A DNA stretch of 48,753 bases from Desulfobacterales bacterium (lineage in GTDB: Bacteria > Desulfobacterota > Desulfobacteria > Desulfobacterales > JARGFK01), in NCBI GenBank assembly GCA_029211065.1, contig JARGFK010000025.1, forward strand, positions 1-48,753, in the 5' to 3' direction. The position numbers and the translations under genes are program-made. The notes beneath the pieces are model-generated. The model had not been told where the DNA came from, searched no databases, and was given only the letters and a program-made list of their open reading frames with translations. Numbering within the stretch: the first letter of the stretch is position 1; every line of letters begins with the position of its first letter. Below are positions 41,379 through 48,753 of the stretch, in pieces.

Positions 41379-42071
41379 GTGAAAGTTAACGACACCTGTA
41401 CGGGTTGCGAAGCGTGTCTTCCGTATTGTCCCCAGGGCGCCATTCATATGACGGAAGAAGCCCAGGCCGCCGTTGATCGGGAGTTGTGCGTGGAATGCGG
41501 CGTCTGTATCGATCCGGATATCTGCCCGGTAGATGCGTTTAGAGAGGACCAGGATGAGACGGCAAAATATAAACGGTCCTTCGGCAGGCTGCTGTCAAAA
41601 CATCTGGATCGCAAGGATGTGGTTAAAGACAGCCCCTATGATGTCAAAACCAACGACGTGACCGCTAAAATTCCGAAAAACAAGGTGGTTATGCGCCTGG
41701 AACTCAACCGGCCCGGGGGCGGGCTTACTTTCAGGGCTGTTCAGCAAATGGGGGCGGAGATGCAACGGCTGGGATGGAATCTCGACATCAGCAGCCGGAC
41801 CCTGAACATAGATGGAGATCGCTCCATGGGGCATCTATTAGACCAACGCATTCTGACGTGTCATTTTGAGGTGGAACTCGACCCGGAGCAAGTGCCGGAT
41901 ATCGTAAGGGATGCCACCCGAGTCGTCACGGAACAACATCTCTGGGTATCCATCAATGTCGCCGGACTGGCTGAAACCATCGATCGCACCCAGGATGTGT
42001 TGAAAGCAGGAGGGGTGACAATGGAACCTGTTGCCAAAGTGAACCTTGGATTGGGAAGGAGGCTGTCATGA
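41379..42071 (+). CDS. Two-cluster ferredoxin fused to an unknown C-terminal domain
   Basis: This 230-residue protein starts at GTG, with GGAGAA nine bases upstream. Residues 6-55 hold two 4Fe-4S motifs, CTGCEACLPYCP and CVECGVCIDPDICP. The second has two extra residues before its last Cys. After a charged linker comes a domain of about 130 residues (VVMRLELNRPGGGLTFRAVQ, CHFEVELDPEQVPDIVRDA, LWVSINVAGLAET) that I do not recognise. The stop overlaps the next ATG (ATGA), so the pair is co-translated. An electron-carrier role is clear; the partner redox enzyme is not encoded here. Confidence 0.8.
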   Translation: MKVNDTCTGCEACLPYCPQGAIHMTEEAQAAVDRELCVECGVCIDPDICPVDAFREDQDETAKYKRSFGRLLSKHLDRKDVVKDSPYDVKTNDVTAKIPKNKVVMRLELNRPGGGLTFRAVQQMGAEMQRLGWNLDISSRTLNIDGDRSMGHLLDQRILTCHFEVELDPEQVPDIVRDATRVVTEQHLWVSINVAGLAETIDRTQDVLKAGGVTMEPVAKVNLGLGRRLS

Positions 42072-42676
42072 CCCATGCTGTCCACCGGAGAGTTCCTGAA
42101 AAGGAGAGCGATTATGTATTGATGATGCGCAGCAGCAAAGGGATTAACCAGGCCGGCGCAGGAGAGAAGCTGCTCAAATTCCTGGAACGGATCGAACCGC
42201 TGGGGCCTGTTAATTTCGGAAACCCGGCGGACGGCACGCTGCTTCGAACCGAACGAAGCATGATCAAAAAAAATATCAATGACGGATCCAATCTGCACAT
42301 CGTTTTCAAAGATTCGGAAAGTGCACAAAAGGCGGTTGAAATCGCCTGGGATATGAACACGGGCCTTTCGGTAAGCCTCACAGGCCCTTTGGATCGTATC
42401 CGGGGGATGGCTGCTGAAATGGGGCTCCGGATTGATTCCTTTCAAATTGACCTGGGAACGATCGGTGATGCCCATTTAGATGACGCCACAGAGGGGATAC
42501 TGTCCTTATGCGGTCATATGCGGGTTTCAGAAAACCTGATCAAGGAGATGCGTAAAAAAGTTAAGGCGTGTAAAGTGGAACTGGAAACAGCCTCCCGGGA
42601 AATCGGCAAAGTGTGTCTGTGCGGGTGTTTTAATCCTCATGCGGCCGGGAAACTTTTGACCGTTGACGACAAATAG
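42068..42676 (+). CDS. Unknown protein with Cys-rich C-terminus, partner of the ferredoxin
   Basis: This 202-residue cytoplasmic protein has two alpha/beta stretches (DYVLMMRSSKGINQAGAG; LHIVFKDSESAQKAVEIAWDMNTGLSVSLTG). It ends with Cys-rich blocks: LCGHMRVSENLIKEM near 138, KACKVEL and IGKVCLCGCFNPHAAGK (about 178-194). The five or more cysteines and the His in GHM could bind iron, zinc or an Fe-S cluster. I know no family for it. The overlap with the ferredoxin gene argues that the two form one functional unit. Confidence 0.7.
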   Translation: MTHAVHRRVPEKESDYVLMMRSSKGINQAGAGEKLLKFLERIEPLGPVNFGNPADGTLLRTERSMIKKNINDGSNLHIVFKDSESAQKAVEIAWDMNTGLSVSLTGPLDRIRGMAAEMGLRIDSFQIDLGTIGDAHLDDATEGILSLCGHMRVSENLIKEMRKKVKACKVELETASREIGKVCLCGCFNPHAAGKLLTVDDK

Positions 42677-42730
42677 GTCTGATTTTGCGGCCATAGATTT
42701 AAAAACCCAAAGACCAAAACCCAATTAATA

Positions 42731-43339
42731 TTAGAATCCCAAATTAATAATGGGTAAAAATCGGACGGGTTCCCTGGTCCAGATAAAATTCAGCAACCCG
42801 ATCTGTGCGCCATATAAGGAGTCGGCTGAATTATACAGCAGGCCGATTTGAACGCCGGAAATTCTACCGGCGTGGTTGATAAGGCCGAATTGAAACCCTT
42901 TGGCGTTTTTATCAACGGCATTCAGCAAACCGATCTGCACCCCCTTGAGTTCGTCTGCAGCATTGTACACGCCGGTCTGCAATCCGACGGACCGGCCTTT
43001 TACATTGTTGATGATTCCATCCTGCCATCCGGACTGATTGCCGTCCACGGAATTGAGAAAACCGAACTGCAATCCCTTCAGGTTTTCCGTAACCTTGTTA
43101 CTCAAACCGATGTCCAGACCGGTAACATTCCGGTTCATACCGTACAGCAAGTTAAAACGAAACCCCTTTATGGAAGTCTCTGATTTGAATATTTGGGTAG
43201 GATGCCATAGGGACAATTGGAACGCTTTGGGAGCCGATTGCGGTGATGTTTCGGAATTGGTTTCTGCCGAAAAAGCTGAGCCCGGACAGAAAATAGTCAG
43301 AGTGATAAATAATACCCCTACCAACAGGATGTTTTTCAT
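42731..43339 (-). CDS. Exported surface-repeat protein (LA_2272-like GLQxGLxN repeats)
   Basis: This 202-residue protein has a signal peptide (about 1-24, ending AFSA-ET). Near-tandem repeats of about 18-20 residues follow, of the type LKGLQFGFLNSV, LKGVQIGLLNAV, AKGFQFGLINHA and ISGVQIGLLYNS. The alternating glycine and hydrophobic pattern predicts a beta structure at the cell surface or outer membrane, as in LA_2272-type proteins. AGGAG and GGTGATAAA precede the ATG. It is a single gene. Function is unknown. Confidence 0.7.
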   Translation of the reverse strand: MKNILLVGVLFITLTIFCPGSAFSAETNSETSPQSAPKAFQLSLWHPTQIFKSETSIKGFRFNLLYGMNRNVTGLDIGLSNKVTENLKGLQFGFLNSVDGNQSGWQDGIINNVKGRSVGLQTGVYNAADELKGVQIGLLNAVDKNAKGFQFGLINHAGRISGVQIGLLYNSADSLYGAQIGLLNFIWTREPVRFLPIINLGF

Positions 43340-43423
43340 TTTATCACCTTTCTCCTTTCATATTGGAGGGCTTAACGTAAAGTTTCACAACGATCTGTCG
43401 ATTTTTGGGAACAGGGCGTCGGT

Positions 43424-43603
43424 TTAATCGCATGTATTTGGAACAGGCTTGTTTTGTTCTCTTTCTTTTTTTTGCTCTTCGGCAATCACCTTGGCGACCG
43501 CCTGGCGAACTTCCATTAAAACCGTGTGTATCCGTGCGGCAACATTCTGGCCATCCGTATGTTTGGACTGTTCGATGATTAATTCAACTATCTTATCTAT
43601 CAT
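43424..43603 (-). CDS. Small helical protein of unknown function
   Basis: This 59-residue frame (MIDKIVELIIEQSK...) is strongly helical and ends in a charged KKEREQNK tail. The start is ATG 43603 with GGGG upstream. A good promoter lies at 43710-43682 on the same strand, which raises confidence that it is expressed. I do not recognise the family. Confidence 0.55.
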   Translation of the reverse strand: MIDKIVELIIEQSKHTDGQNVAARIHTVLMEVRQAVAKVIAEEQKKEREQNKPVPNTCD

Positions 43604-43681
43604 TAGGAACCCCAATCTTTTTTCGGTTTTGCAGATCCGCGCTCAGGCAAGGAGTGATCGGACGATGATGACTCTTTTTGT

Positions 43682-43710
43682 TACATAATGGATTTTTTCA
43701 TGTGTATCAA
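43682..43710 (-). promoter_or_regulatory. Promoter of the small helical protein gene
   Basis: On the minus strand TTGATA (43710-43705) and TATGTA (43687-43682) are separated by 17 bases, about 80 bases ahead of the ATG at 43603. It is divergent from the ileS promoter. Confidence 0.5.
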
Positions 43711-43737
43711 CCCCAAATTCTGAAATACATGATTCTC

Positions 43738-43766
43738 TTGACACTTCCGTGTTTACATATTAAAAA
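43738..43766 (+). promoter_or_regulatory. Probable promoter of ileS
   Basis: TTGACA at 43738-43743 is followed after 17 bases by TAAAAA (43761-43766), with TATTAA overlapping nearer in. The leader would be short, about 35 bases, leaving no room for a T-box. Confidence 0.5.
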
Positions 43767-43807
43767 ATAAAACTTTAATTATATTCAGGAAAGTCGGAGG
43801 AGATTTA

Positions 43808-46603
43808 ATGGACTATAAGAAAACGCTGAACCTTCCGGTAACGGCGTTTCCAATGAAGGCCAATCTGGCCAAGCGGGAACCGGATCAAATCCTTACTTGG
43901 GAACAAGACAAGCTCTATCAGAAAATCAGAGCCGCTTCCGGGGGACGCAAAAAATATATTCTGCATGACGGCCCTCCCTATGCCAACGGCAATATCCATA
44001 TCGGAACGGCCTTGAACAAGATACTAAAAGATTTTGTTGTCCGGACCCGCCAGATGTCCGGTTATGATGCGGTATATGTGCCCGGATGGGACTGCCATGG
44101 GCTGCCCATCGAGCATAATGTCGACAAGGAGATCGGTGAACGCAAAAAAGACCTTTCATTGGCACAGATTCGCGGTCTCTGCCGCACGTATGCCGAGAAA
44201 TTTATCGATATTCAACGCAGTGAATTTAAACGACTCGGTGTCATGGGGGAATGGGAAAATCCCTATTTAACAATGAGTTATGAATATGAGGCCACCATCG
44301 CGCGGGAATGCTGCAATTTTGCCTTGTATGGGAGTCTTTTCCGAAGCAAAAAGCCGATCCACTGGTGCTGCAGCTGCCAGACAGCACTGGCGGAGGCTGA
44401 AATCGAATATCAGGATGAGTCTTCTCTTTCTATTTTCGTAAAATTTCCCCTGCTGGATGATATGGGTGATCAACATCCATTTTTAGCCGGCAAAAAGGTA
44501 TCCCTGGTGATATGGACGACTACGCCCTGGACGCTCCCGGCCAATATGGGGGTTGCCCTGCACCCGGACTTGGAATATGCGGCCGTCGCCATTGACAGCG
44601 GCGATGTGTTGATACTGGCCCGGGATCTGGTGGAAAGCTGTATGCAGTCATTCGGGATCCAGAAATACAGCGTTTTGGGAACCATACCGGCAGCGGATCT
44701 TGAACGTAAAAAATGCCGCCATCCGCTCTATGACCGGGATTCATTGATCGTCCTGGGAACGCATGTCACCCTGGAAGCCGGCACCGGCTGCGTCCATACG
44801 GCTCCCGGGCACGGACGCGAGGATTACGAGGTCGGCATGCAGTACGGCTTGGATGTGTATTCACCGGTTGATAATAAGGGCTGCTTTACCGACGCAGTTG
44901 AGTTTTTTACGGGTCAATTTGTCTTTGATGCCAACAAACCCATTAACGCGAAGTTAAAAGAACGGGACGTGCTGATTGCCGAAACGACCATTTCCCACTC
45001 CTATCCGCATTGCTGGCGCTGCAAGGAACCGGTGATTTTTCGTGCGACGCCCCAATGGTTCATATCCATGGACAAGACGGGGCTGCGTCAGAAATCGCTG
45101 GAAGCCATCGACACGGTCCGCTGGATCCCCCAATGGGGCCGCGAGCGGATTTACGGGATGATCGAAAACCGGCCGGACTGGTGTGTTTCCCGCCAGCGGG
45201 CCTGGGGCGTTCCCATTACGGTGTTTTATTGTAAAGCGTGTGAATCGCTCTATATGACACCGGAGATCGCCGACAGCATCTACGACCTGTTTAAAGCCCA
45301 CGGCGCCGATATCTGGTTCGAAAAAGATGCGGACGCATTTTTGCCAAAGGATGCAGTCTGCAAGGACTGCGGCGGCTGCGTTTTTATAAAAGAAAACGAT
45401 ATCCTGGATGTCTGGTTTGACTCCGGTGTCAGCCACGCCGCCGTTCTTGAGCAGCGACCGTATTTAAACTGGCCGGCCGATCTCTATCTGGAAGGAAGCG
45501 ACCAGCACCGGGGATGGTTTCACAGCTCGCTGTTAACCGCTGTGGGCACCCGGGACAAGGCGCCTTACCGGTCGGTGTTGACCCATGGGTTTGTGGTGGA
45601 TGCAGACGGGAAAAAAATGTCCAAATCCCTGGGAAACGTGGTGGCGCCCAAAGCGGTTATTGATAAATATGGCGCTGAAATTCTCCGGCTGTGGGTGTCT
45701 GCATCGGATTACCGTGACGATATCCGTATTTCAGATAAAATTTTAAGCCAACTCAGCGACGCTTATCGCAGGATCAGAAATACCTGCCGTTTCCTGCTGG
45801 GCAACCTTGAAGATTTCAACCCGGACTCGGATCCGGTAAAATATGACCTGATGCCCGACATCGACAGATTCGTACTTCATAAACTGCAGGAATTAGTTGC
45901 AAAAAACCTGAAAGCATATGAAACATTCGATTTTCATGTTATTTACCATGCCCTCCACAATTACTGCAGTGTTGACCTCTCCGCTTTTTATCTGGATGTC
46001 CTCAAGGATCGGCTTTATACGTCGGTGCCGAACTCAACAGCCAGGAAAAGCGCCCAAACAGTAATCCATCTGATTCTGGATGCAATGGTCCGGTTGATGG
46101 CGCCGGTGCTGCCCTTTACCGCCGAGGAAGTCTGGCAATACATGCCGGCCGTAAAACTAAAAGAGGAAAGCGTTCATCTGGCCGGACTTCCCAGTGTCAA
46201 TGCGGAATTTACCCATAAGGAACTGGCTGAAAAGTGGGAGATGATCCTTGAAATCCGCGCGGAAGTCACCAAATCCCTTGAGGAAGCCAGAGCCGCCAAA
46301 CGGATCGGTCATTCGCTGGATGCATCCGTAACCCTCTATGTCGATGATAAGTTGTTGCGTCTGCTGCAACCCTACAGGGATGATTTGCGATCCATTTTTA
46401 TTGTTTCCGAGGCCGGCCTGGAAAAACAAAAGGATTTCGGCGGCACCTTCCGCAGCAGCAACCTGGCGGGGTTGACCGTGCTGGTTGCACCGGCAACGGG
46501 TAAAAAATGTGAGCGCTGCTGGGTCCATGACACAACGGTCGGGGGCAATGCCGAGAGCCCTGCCATTTGCGATAGGTGCCAGTCCGTGATTGCCCAATTG
46601 TAA
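43808..46603 (+). CDS. ileS: Isoleucyl-tRNA synthetase
   Basis: This 931-residue enzyme is full length. The HIGH-type motif [15 protein letters not shown] lies near residues 56-70, and the editing domain has [12 protein letters not shown] near 238. [13 protein letters not shown] is near 575, KMSKSLGNV near 602-610, and a C-terminal zinc site (CERCW...CDRC) near 900-922. It charges tRNA-Ile and edits valine. GGAGGAG precedes the ATG by six bases. It is followed by lspA and holA. Confidence 0.97.
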   Translation: MDYKKTLNLPVTAFPMKANLAKREPDQILTWEQDKLYQKIRAASGGRKKYILHDGPPYANGNIHIGTALNKILKDFVVRTRQMSGYDAVYVPGWDCHGLPIEHNVDKEIGERKKDLSLAQIRGLCRTYAEKFIDIQRSEFKRLGVMGEWENPYLTMSYEYEATIARECCNFALYGSLFRSKKPIHWCCSCQTALAEAEIEYQDESSLSIFVKFPLLDDMGDQHPFLAGKKVSLVIWTTTPWTLPANMGVALHPDLEYAAVAIDSGDVLILARDLVESCMQSFGIQKYSVLGTIPAADLERKKCRHPLYDRDSLIVLGTHVTLEAGTGCVHTAPGHGREDYEVGMQYGLDVYSPVDNKGCFTDAVEFFTGQFVFDANKPINAKLKERDVLIAETTISHSYPHCWRCKEPVIFRATPQWFISMDKTGLRQKSLEAIDTVRWIPQWGRERIYGMIENRPDWCVSRQRAWGVPITVFYCKACESLYMTPEIADSIYDLFKAHGADIWFEKDADAFLPKDAVCKDCGGCVFIKENDILDVWFDSGVSHAAVLEQRPYLNWPADLYLEGSDQHRGWFHSSLLTAVGTRDKAPYRSVLTHGFVVDADGKKMSKSLGNVVAPKAVIDKYGAEILRLWVSASDYRDDIRISDKILSQLSDAYRRIRNTCRFLLGNLEDFNPDSDPVKYDLMPDIDRFVLHKLQELVAKNLKAYETFDFHVIYHALHNYCSVDLSAFYLDVLKDRLYTSVPNSTARKSAQTVIHLILDAMVRLMAPVLPFTAEEVWQYMPAVKLKEESVHLAGLPSVNAEFTHKELAEKWEMILEIRAEVTKSLEEARAAKRIGHSLDASVTLYVDDKLLRLLQPYRDDLRSIFIVSEAGLEKQKDFGGTFRSSNLAGLTVLVAPATGKKCERCWVHDTTVGGNAESPAICDRCQSVIAQL

Positions 46604-46652
46604 CTTTTAATCGTCATCAGCTTAACAGCGCAACAGATAAACTTAAGATTCC

Positions 46653-47156
46653 ATGGATTGGAAAATTCCCTTTAGGAGCAGAAAATATAACAGGCTGGTG
46701 ACGATTGCCGGTCTGGTCGTCCTAGTCGATCAGCTCAGCAAAGCGGTCATATTAAACAGTATGTCGCTTCACCATTCAATTCCCGTCATTCCCGGTTTTT
46801 TTGATATCACGTTTATTTTTAATCCGGGTGGCGCATTCGGATTCCTGGCAGGCCAGCCTTCAATCCTGCGCCATGTTTTTTTTCTGGGCGCTTCCTCCAT
46901 GGCCATTTGCTTTATTTTTATCCTGTACCGGAAAATCCCCCATACGCATTCACTGCTGGCCAGCGCTTTTGCACTTATCATCGGCGGGGCGGTCGGCAAC
47001 CTGATTGACCGGATCCGCTTTGAAAAGGTCGTTGATTTTTTAGATTTTTATCTGGGAAAACATCACTGGCCCGCCTTTAATGTGGCCGACAGCGCGATTT
47101 CAGTGGGCATGGCCATTTTTGTTTACCATCTTATTTTTAATAAAATACCGGATTAA
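46653..47156 (+). CDS. lspA: Lipoprotein signal peptidase (signal peptidase II)
   Basis: This 167-residue membrane protein has four membrane helices and the aspartyl-protease motifs: DQLSKA near 29, FNPGGAFGFL near 55, GGAVGNLIDRIRF (catalytic Asp near 121) and FNVADSAIS (catalytic Asp near 145). It removes signal peptides from prolipoproteins such as the two encoded at 12119 and 13840. The ileS-lspA order is conserved in many bacteria. Confidence 0.95.
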   Translation: MDWKIPFRSRKYNRLVTIAGLVVLVDQLSKAVILNSMSLHHSIPVIPGFFDITFIFNPGGAFGFLAGQPSILRHVFFLGASSMAICFIFILYRKIPHTHSLLASAFALIIGGAVGNLIDRIRFEKVVDFLDFYLGKHHWPAFNVADSAISVGMAIFVYHLIFNKIPD

Positions 47157-47183
47157 CCCATCCTGCCGACAGCTTTCAGTATC

Positions 47184-48653
47184 ATGCCCGAGATTGATTA
47201 TAAAAATTTAACGCAGCATCTGAACACGCTTGAAAAAAAAGAACCGGCGCCCGTGTATCTTTTTTGGGGTGAGGAGTTTCTCTATAAAACCGCCTTGGAA
47301 GAATTTTTAGATAGGATTTTTACCTCATCTGAAAAGCGACTGAACTACGAGGCGATGGACGACAACAATGAGAATATCCACGACATTATTGAACGCATAA
47401 ACACATATTCGCTTTTGTCAGGCCCCAGGGTTGTCGCCCTCAAAGACGCTAAAATATTCTATTCCAGTCTTGACATTGCCGCCTTTTTCGAAAAAGCCAG
47501 AACCGCTTATGACAGCAACGATATCAAGAAGGCTTCAAAGTATATCCTCAGCCTGATGGGTAAATTGAACTTGACGTATGAGGATTTGGCCGACAAGGCG
47601 AATCGTAAAGTGCGATTGAAATATGATGCCGGCATTTTCGGAGACGATGCCTGGCTGGAAAAAATAATAGATAATTGTATGGAGACCCGGTTGATGATTC
47701 CCCCGGCACTGGATAATGCCGATTTATTGCAGCGCGCCATTGAAAAAGGGCTTCCCCGGGGAAACCATCTGGTTGTTACCACCGATATGGTTGACAAGCG
47801 GCGCACCCTCTATAAGTCTATTCTTAAAGTCGGGACCGTGGTCAATTGTTCCGTCCCCAAGGGAGACCGCCGCGCTGATAAAACAGCCCAGAGAGAGGTC
47901 CTCAACGATCAGCTGCGGGTATTTTTGACCCGCGCCGGCAAAACCATCCAAAAAGAAGCCTTCGATTGTCTGGTTGAAATGACCGGTTTTGATCTGCGGA
48001 CGTTTACCAGCAATCTTGAAAAACTCATCAGCTTCGTGGGCGACCGGACTGAAATCAGCAGCGACGATGTTAAACAAATTCTTGATCGCACCAAGAAAGA
48101 TCCCCTTTATGAATTGACGAATTCCGTGGCTGAACGAAACATATTGGATGCGATTTTTTTTCTCGACTCGCTGCTGTCGGATAATTTTCATCCGCTGCAG
48201 ATACTGGCCGCCATATCCAATCAAGTCCGAAAACTCCTGGTAATCCGGGACTTCATGGAAAGCCCCCACGGCAAAAGCTGGCAAGGGCCGAAAACGAACT
48301 ATCAGCGTTTCCGGGACGCGGTCATGCCCGCCATGCAGCTTTACGACAAAGATAACTTAGACCGGCTGGACGAGTGGGACAGAATGACGGCGGCTGCCGA
48401 ACCGGATGAAGCCGCTAAACCGTCTAAAAAGAAAGATAAGACCAAAACCGATCTCGGCATCGTTAAAAATCCGCAGAATCCCTATCCTGTTTTTCAAATG
48501 GCCCAGAGGGCCCACGGGTTTAGTCTGCGCGAACTTCAGGCTGCCATGGAAACACTTTCCGACGCAGACCTGCAGATGAAGTCCACCCCGAAGAATCCCC
48601 GATTGATTTTGGAAAAAGTCATTTTTTCGATCTGTCAGCAGCCCGTAAAGTGA
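47184..48653 (+). CDS. holA: DNA polymerase III delta subunit with insertions
   Basis: This 489-residue protein matches HolA in its start (PVYLFWGEEFLYKTALEEFL, a degenerate nucleotide fold), in FLTRAGKTIQKEAFDCLVEMTGFDLRTFTSNLEKLISFVGDR and DPLYELTNSVAERNILDA, and in the C-terminal helical collar. The delta subunit opens the sliding clamp in the clamp-loader complex. It is about 140 residues longer than usual. The extra length is a stretch near residues 105-170 and a lysine-rich linker near 410-435 (KPSKKKDKTKT). It is the third gene of the ileS-lspA-holA run. Confidence 0.9.
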   Translation: MPEIDYKNLTQHLNTLEKKEPAPVYLFWGEEFLYKTALEEFLDRIFTSSEKRLNYEAMDDNNENIHDIIERINTYSLLSGPRVVALKDAKIFYSSLDIAAFFEKARTAYDSNDIKKASKYILSLMGKLNLTYEDLADKANRKVRLKYDAGIFGDDAWLEKIIDNCMETRLMIPPALDNADLLQRAIEKGLPRGNHLVVTTDMVDKRRTLYKSILKVGTVVNCSVPKGDRRADKTAQREVLNDQLRVFLTRAGKTIQKEAFDCLVEMTGFDLRTFTSNLEKLISFVGDRTEISSDDVKQILDRTKKDPLYELTNSVAERNILDAIFFLDSLLSDNFHPLQILAAISNQVRKLLVIRDFMESPHGKSWQGPKTNYQRFRDAVMPAMQLYDKDNLDRLDEWDRMTAAAEPDEAAKPSKKKDKTKTDLGIVKNPQNPYPVFQMAQRAHGFSLRELQAAMETLSDADLQMKSTPKNPRLILEKVIFSICQQPVK

Positions 48654-48694
48654 GGTTTGCCTGCGCTTCCGTCAAATAATTTCCCTTAGGTAAA

Positions 48695-48713
48695 CCTCCG
48701 GCTATGCCGGAGG
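48695..48713. repeat. Palindromic hairpin, REP or IS200-end type
   Basis: CCTCCGGC and GCCGGAGG form a perfect 8-bp stem with a TAT loop. GGTAAA precedes it and GACTCCCAGAGTTTGAC follows. No T-run makes a terminator. Such hairpins occur as REP units and at ends of IS200/IS605-type elements. The window ends 40 bases later, so the rest cannot be seen. Confidence 0.45.
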
Positions 48714-48753
48714 ACTCCCAGAGTTTGACAATTCCGGGAATATAAGAAAGCCT

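Noticed and set aside
43738-43807. T-box riboswitch upstream of ileS
   Set aside because: The leader after the predicted promoter is only about 35 bases and contains no T-box sequence or specifier stem.

Overview
The window looks like a chromosomal segment of an anaerobic Desulfobacterota bacterium, probably related to the Desulfobacterales. This is inferred from gene content: a soluble heterodisulfide-reductase-like (Hdr) flavin/iron-sulfur complex with a probable selenocysteine subunit, QueH, a UPF0280 protein, a ComB-like protein, an orphan ferredoxin pair, and dispersed palindromic repeats of the kind seen in such genomes. No ribosomal RNA or marker search was possible, so the placement is provisional. 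Most of the window is ordinary chromosome; there is no prophage, CRISPR array or intact transposon.

Layout. 1-1010: the edge of an unidentified minus-strand gene, a REP-like hairpin repeat and a ComB-like phosphatase. 1150-6065: a complete branched-chain amino-acid-type ABC importer (binding protein, LivG, LivF, LivM, LivH) behind a near-consensus promoter. 6066-6470: a 137-bp MITE-like element. 10588-6471 (minus): a three-gene Hdr-like cluster. Its last gene is read through an in-frame UGA (6989-6987), followed at the correct distance by a hairpin resembling a bacterial SECIS element. Simple ORF calling would split this gene in two. 10958-11034: tRNA-Arg(UCU), minus strand. 11133-14610: an RpoH-type sigma factor overlapping a TPR lipoprotein, then a LolB-like lipoprotein. 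14877-17330: Mut7-C RNase, ATP-grasp ligase and dNTP triphosphohydrolase. 17676-24192: UPF0280, HIT hydrolase, LapA-like protein, MutS and an AMIN-type amidase. 24201-26617: a truncated and an intact EamA transporter, then a crotonase.

26627-29436: two strong promoters, a small membrane protein and a GAF-fused PilB/GspE ATPase. 33564-29796 (minus): Maf, YggS, QueH and an M48 protease with TPRs, in one tight operon. 33828-34490: an unknown Rossmann/cysteine protein. 34660-34748: tRNA-Leu(UAA). 34917-39618: a c-di-GMP/HD-type signalling group (PilZ, HEAT protein, HD-GYP, HD phosphohydrolase). 39863-41029: an MsrA remnant lacking its catalytic cysteine motif, then MazEF. 41379-42676: a two-cluster ferredoxin with an unknown partner domain, overlapping an unknown Cys-rich protein. 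43339-42731: a surface-repeat protein. 43808-48653: ileS, lspA and holA.

The strongest candidates for new biology are the selenocysteine HdrD-like protein and its complex, the ferredoxin/Cys-rich pair at 41379-42676, and the orphan Rossmann/cysteine protein at 33828. Several repeat families and decayed genes are described separately.
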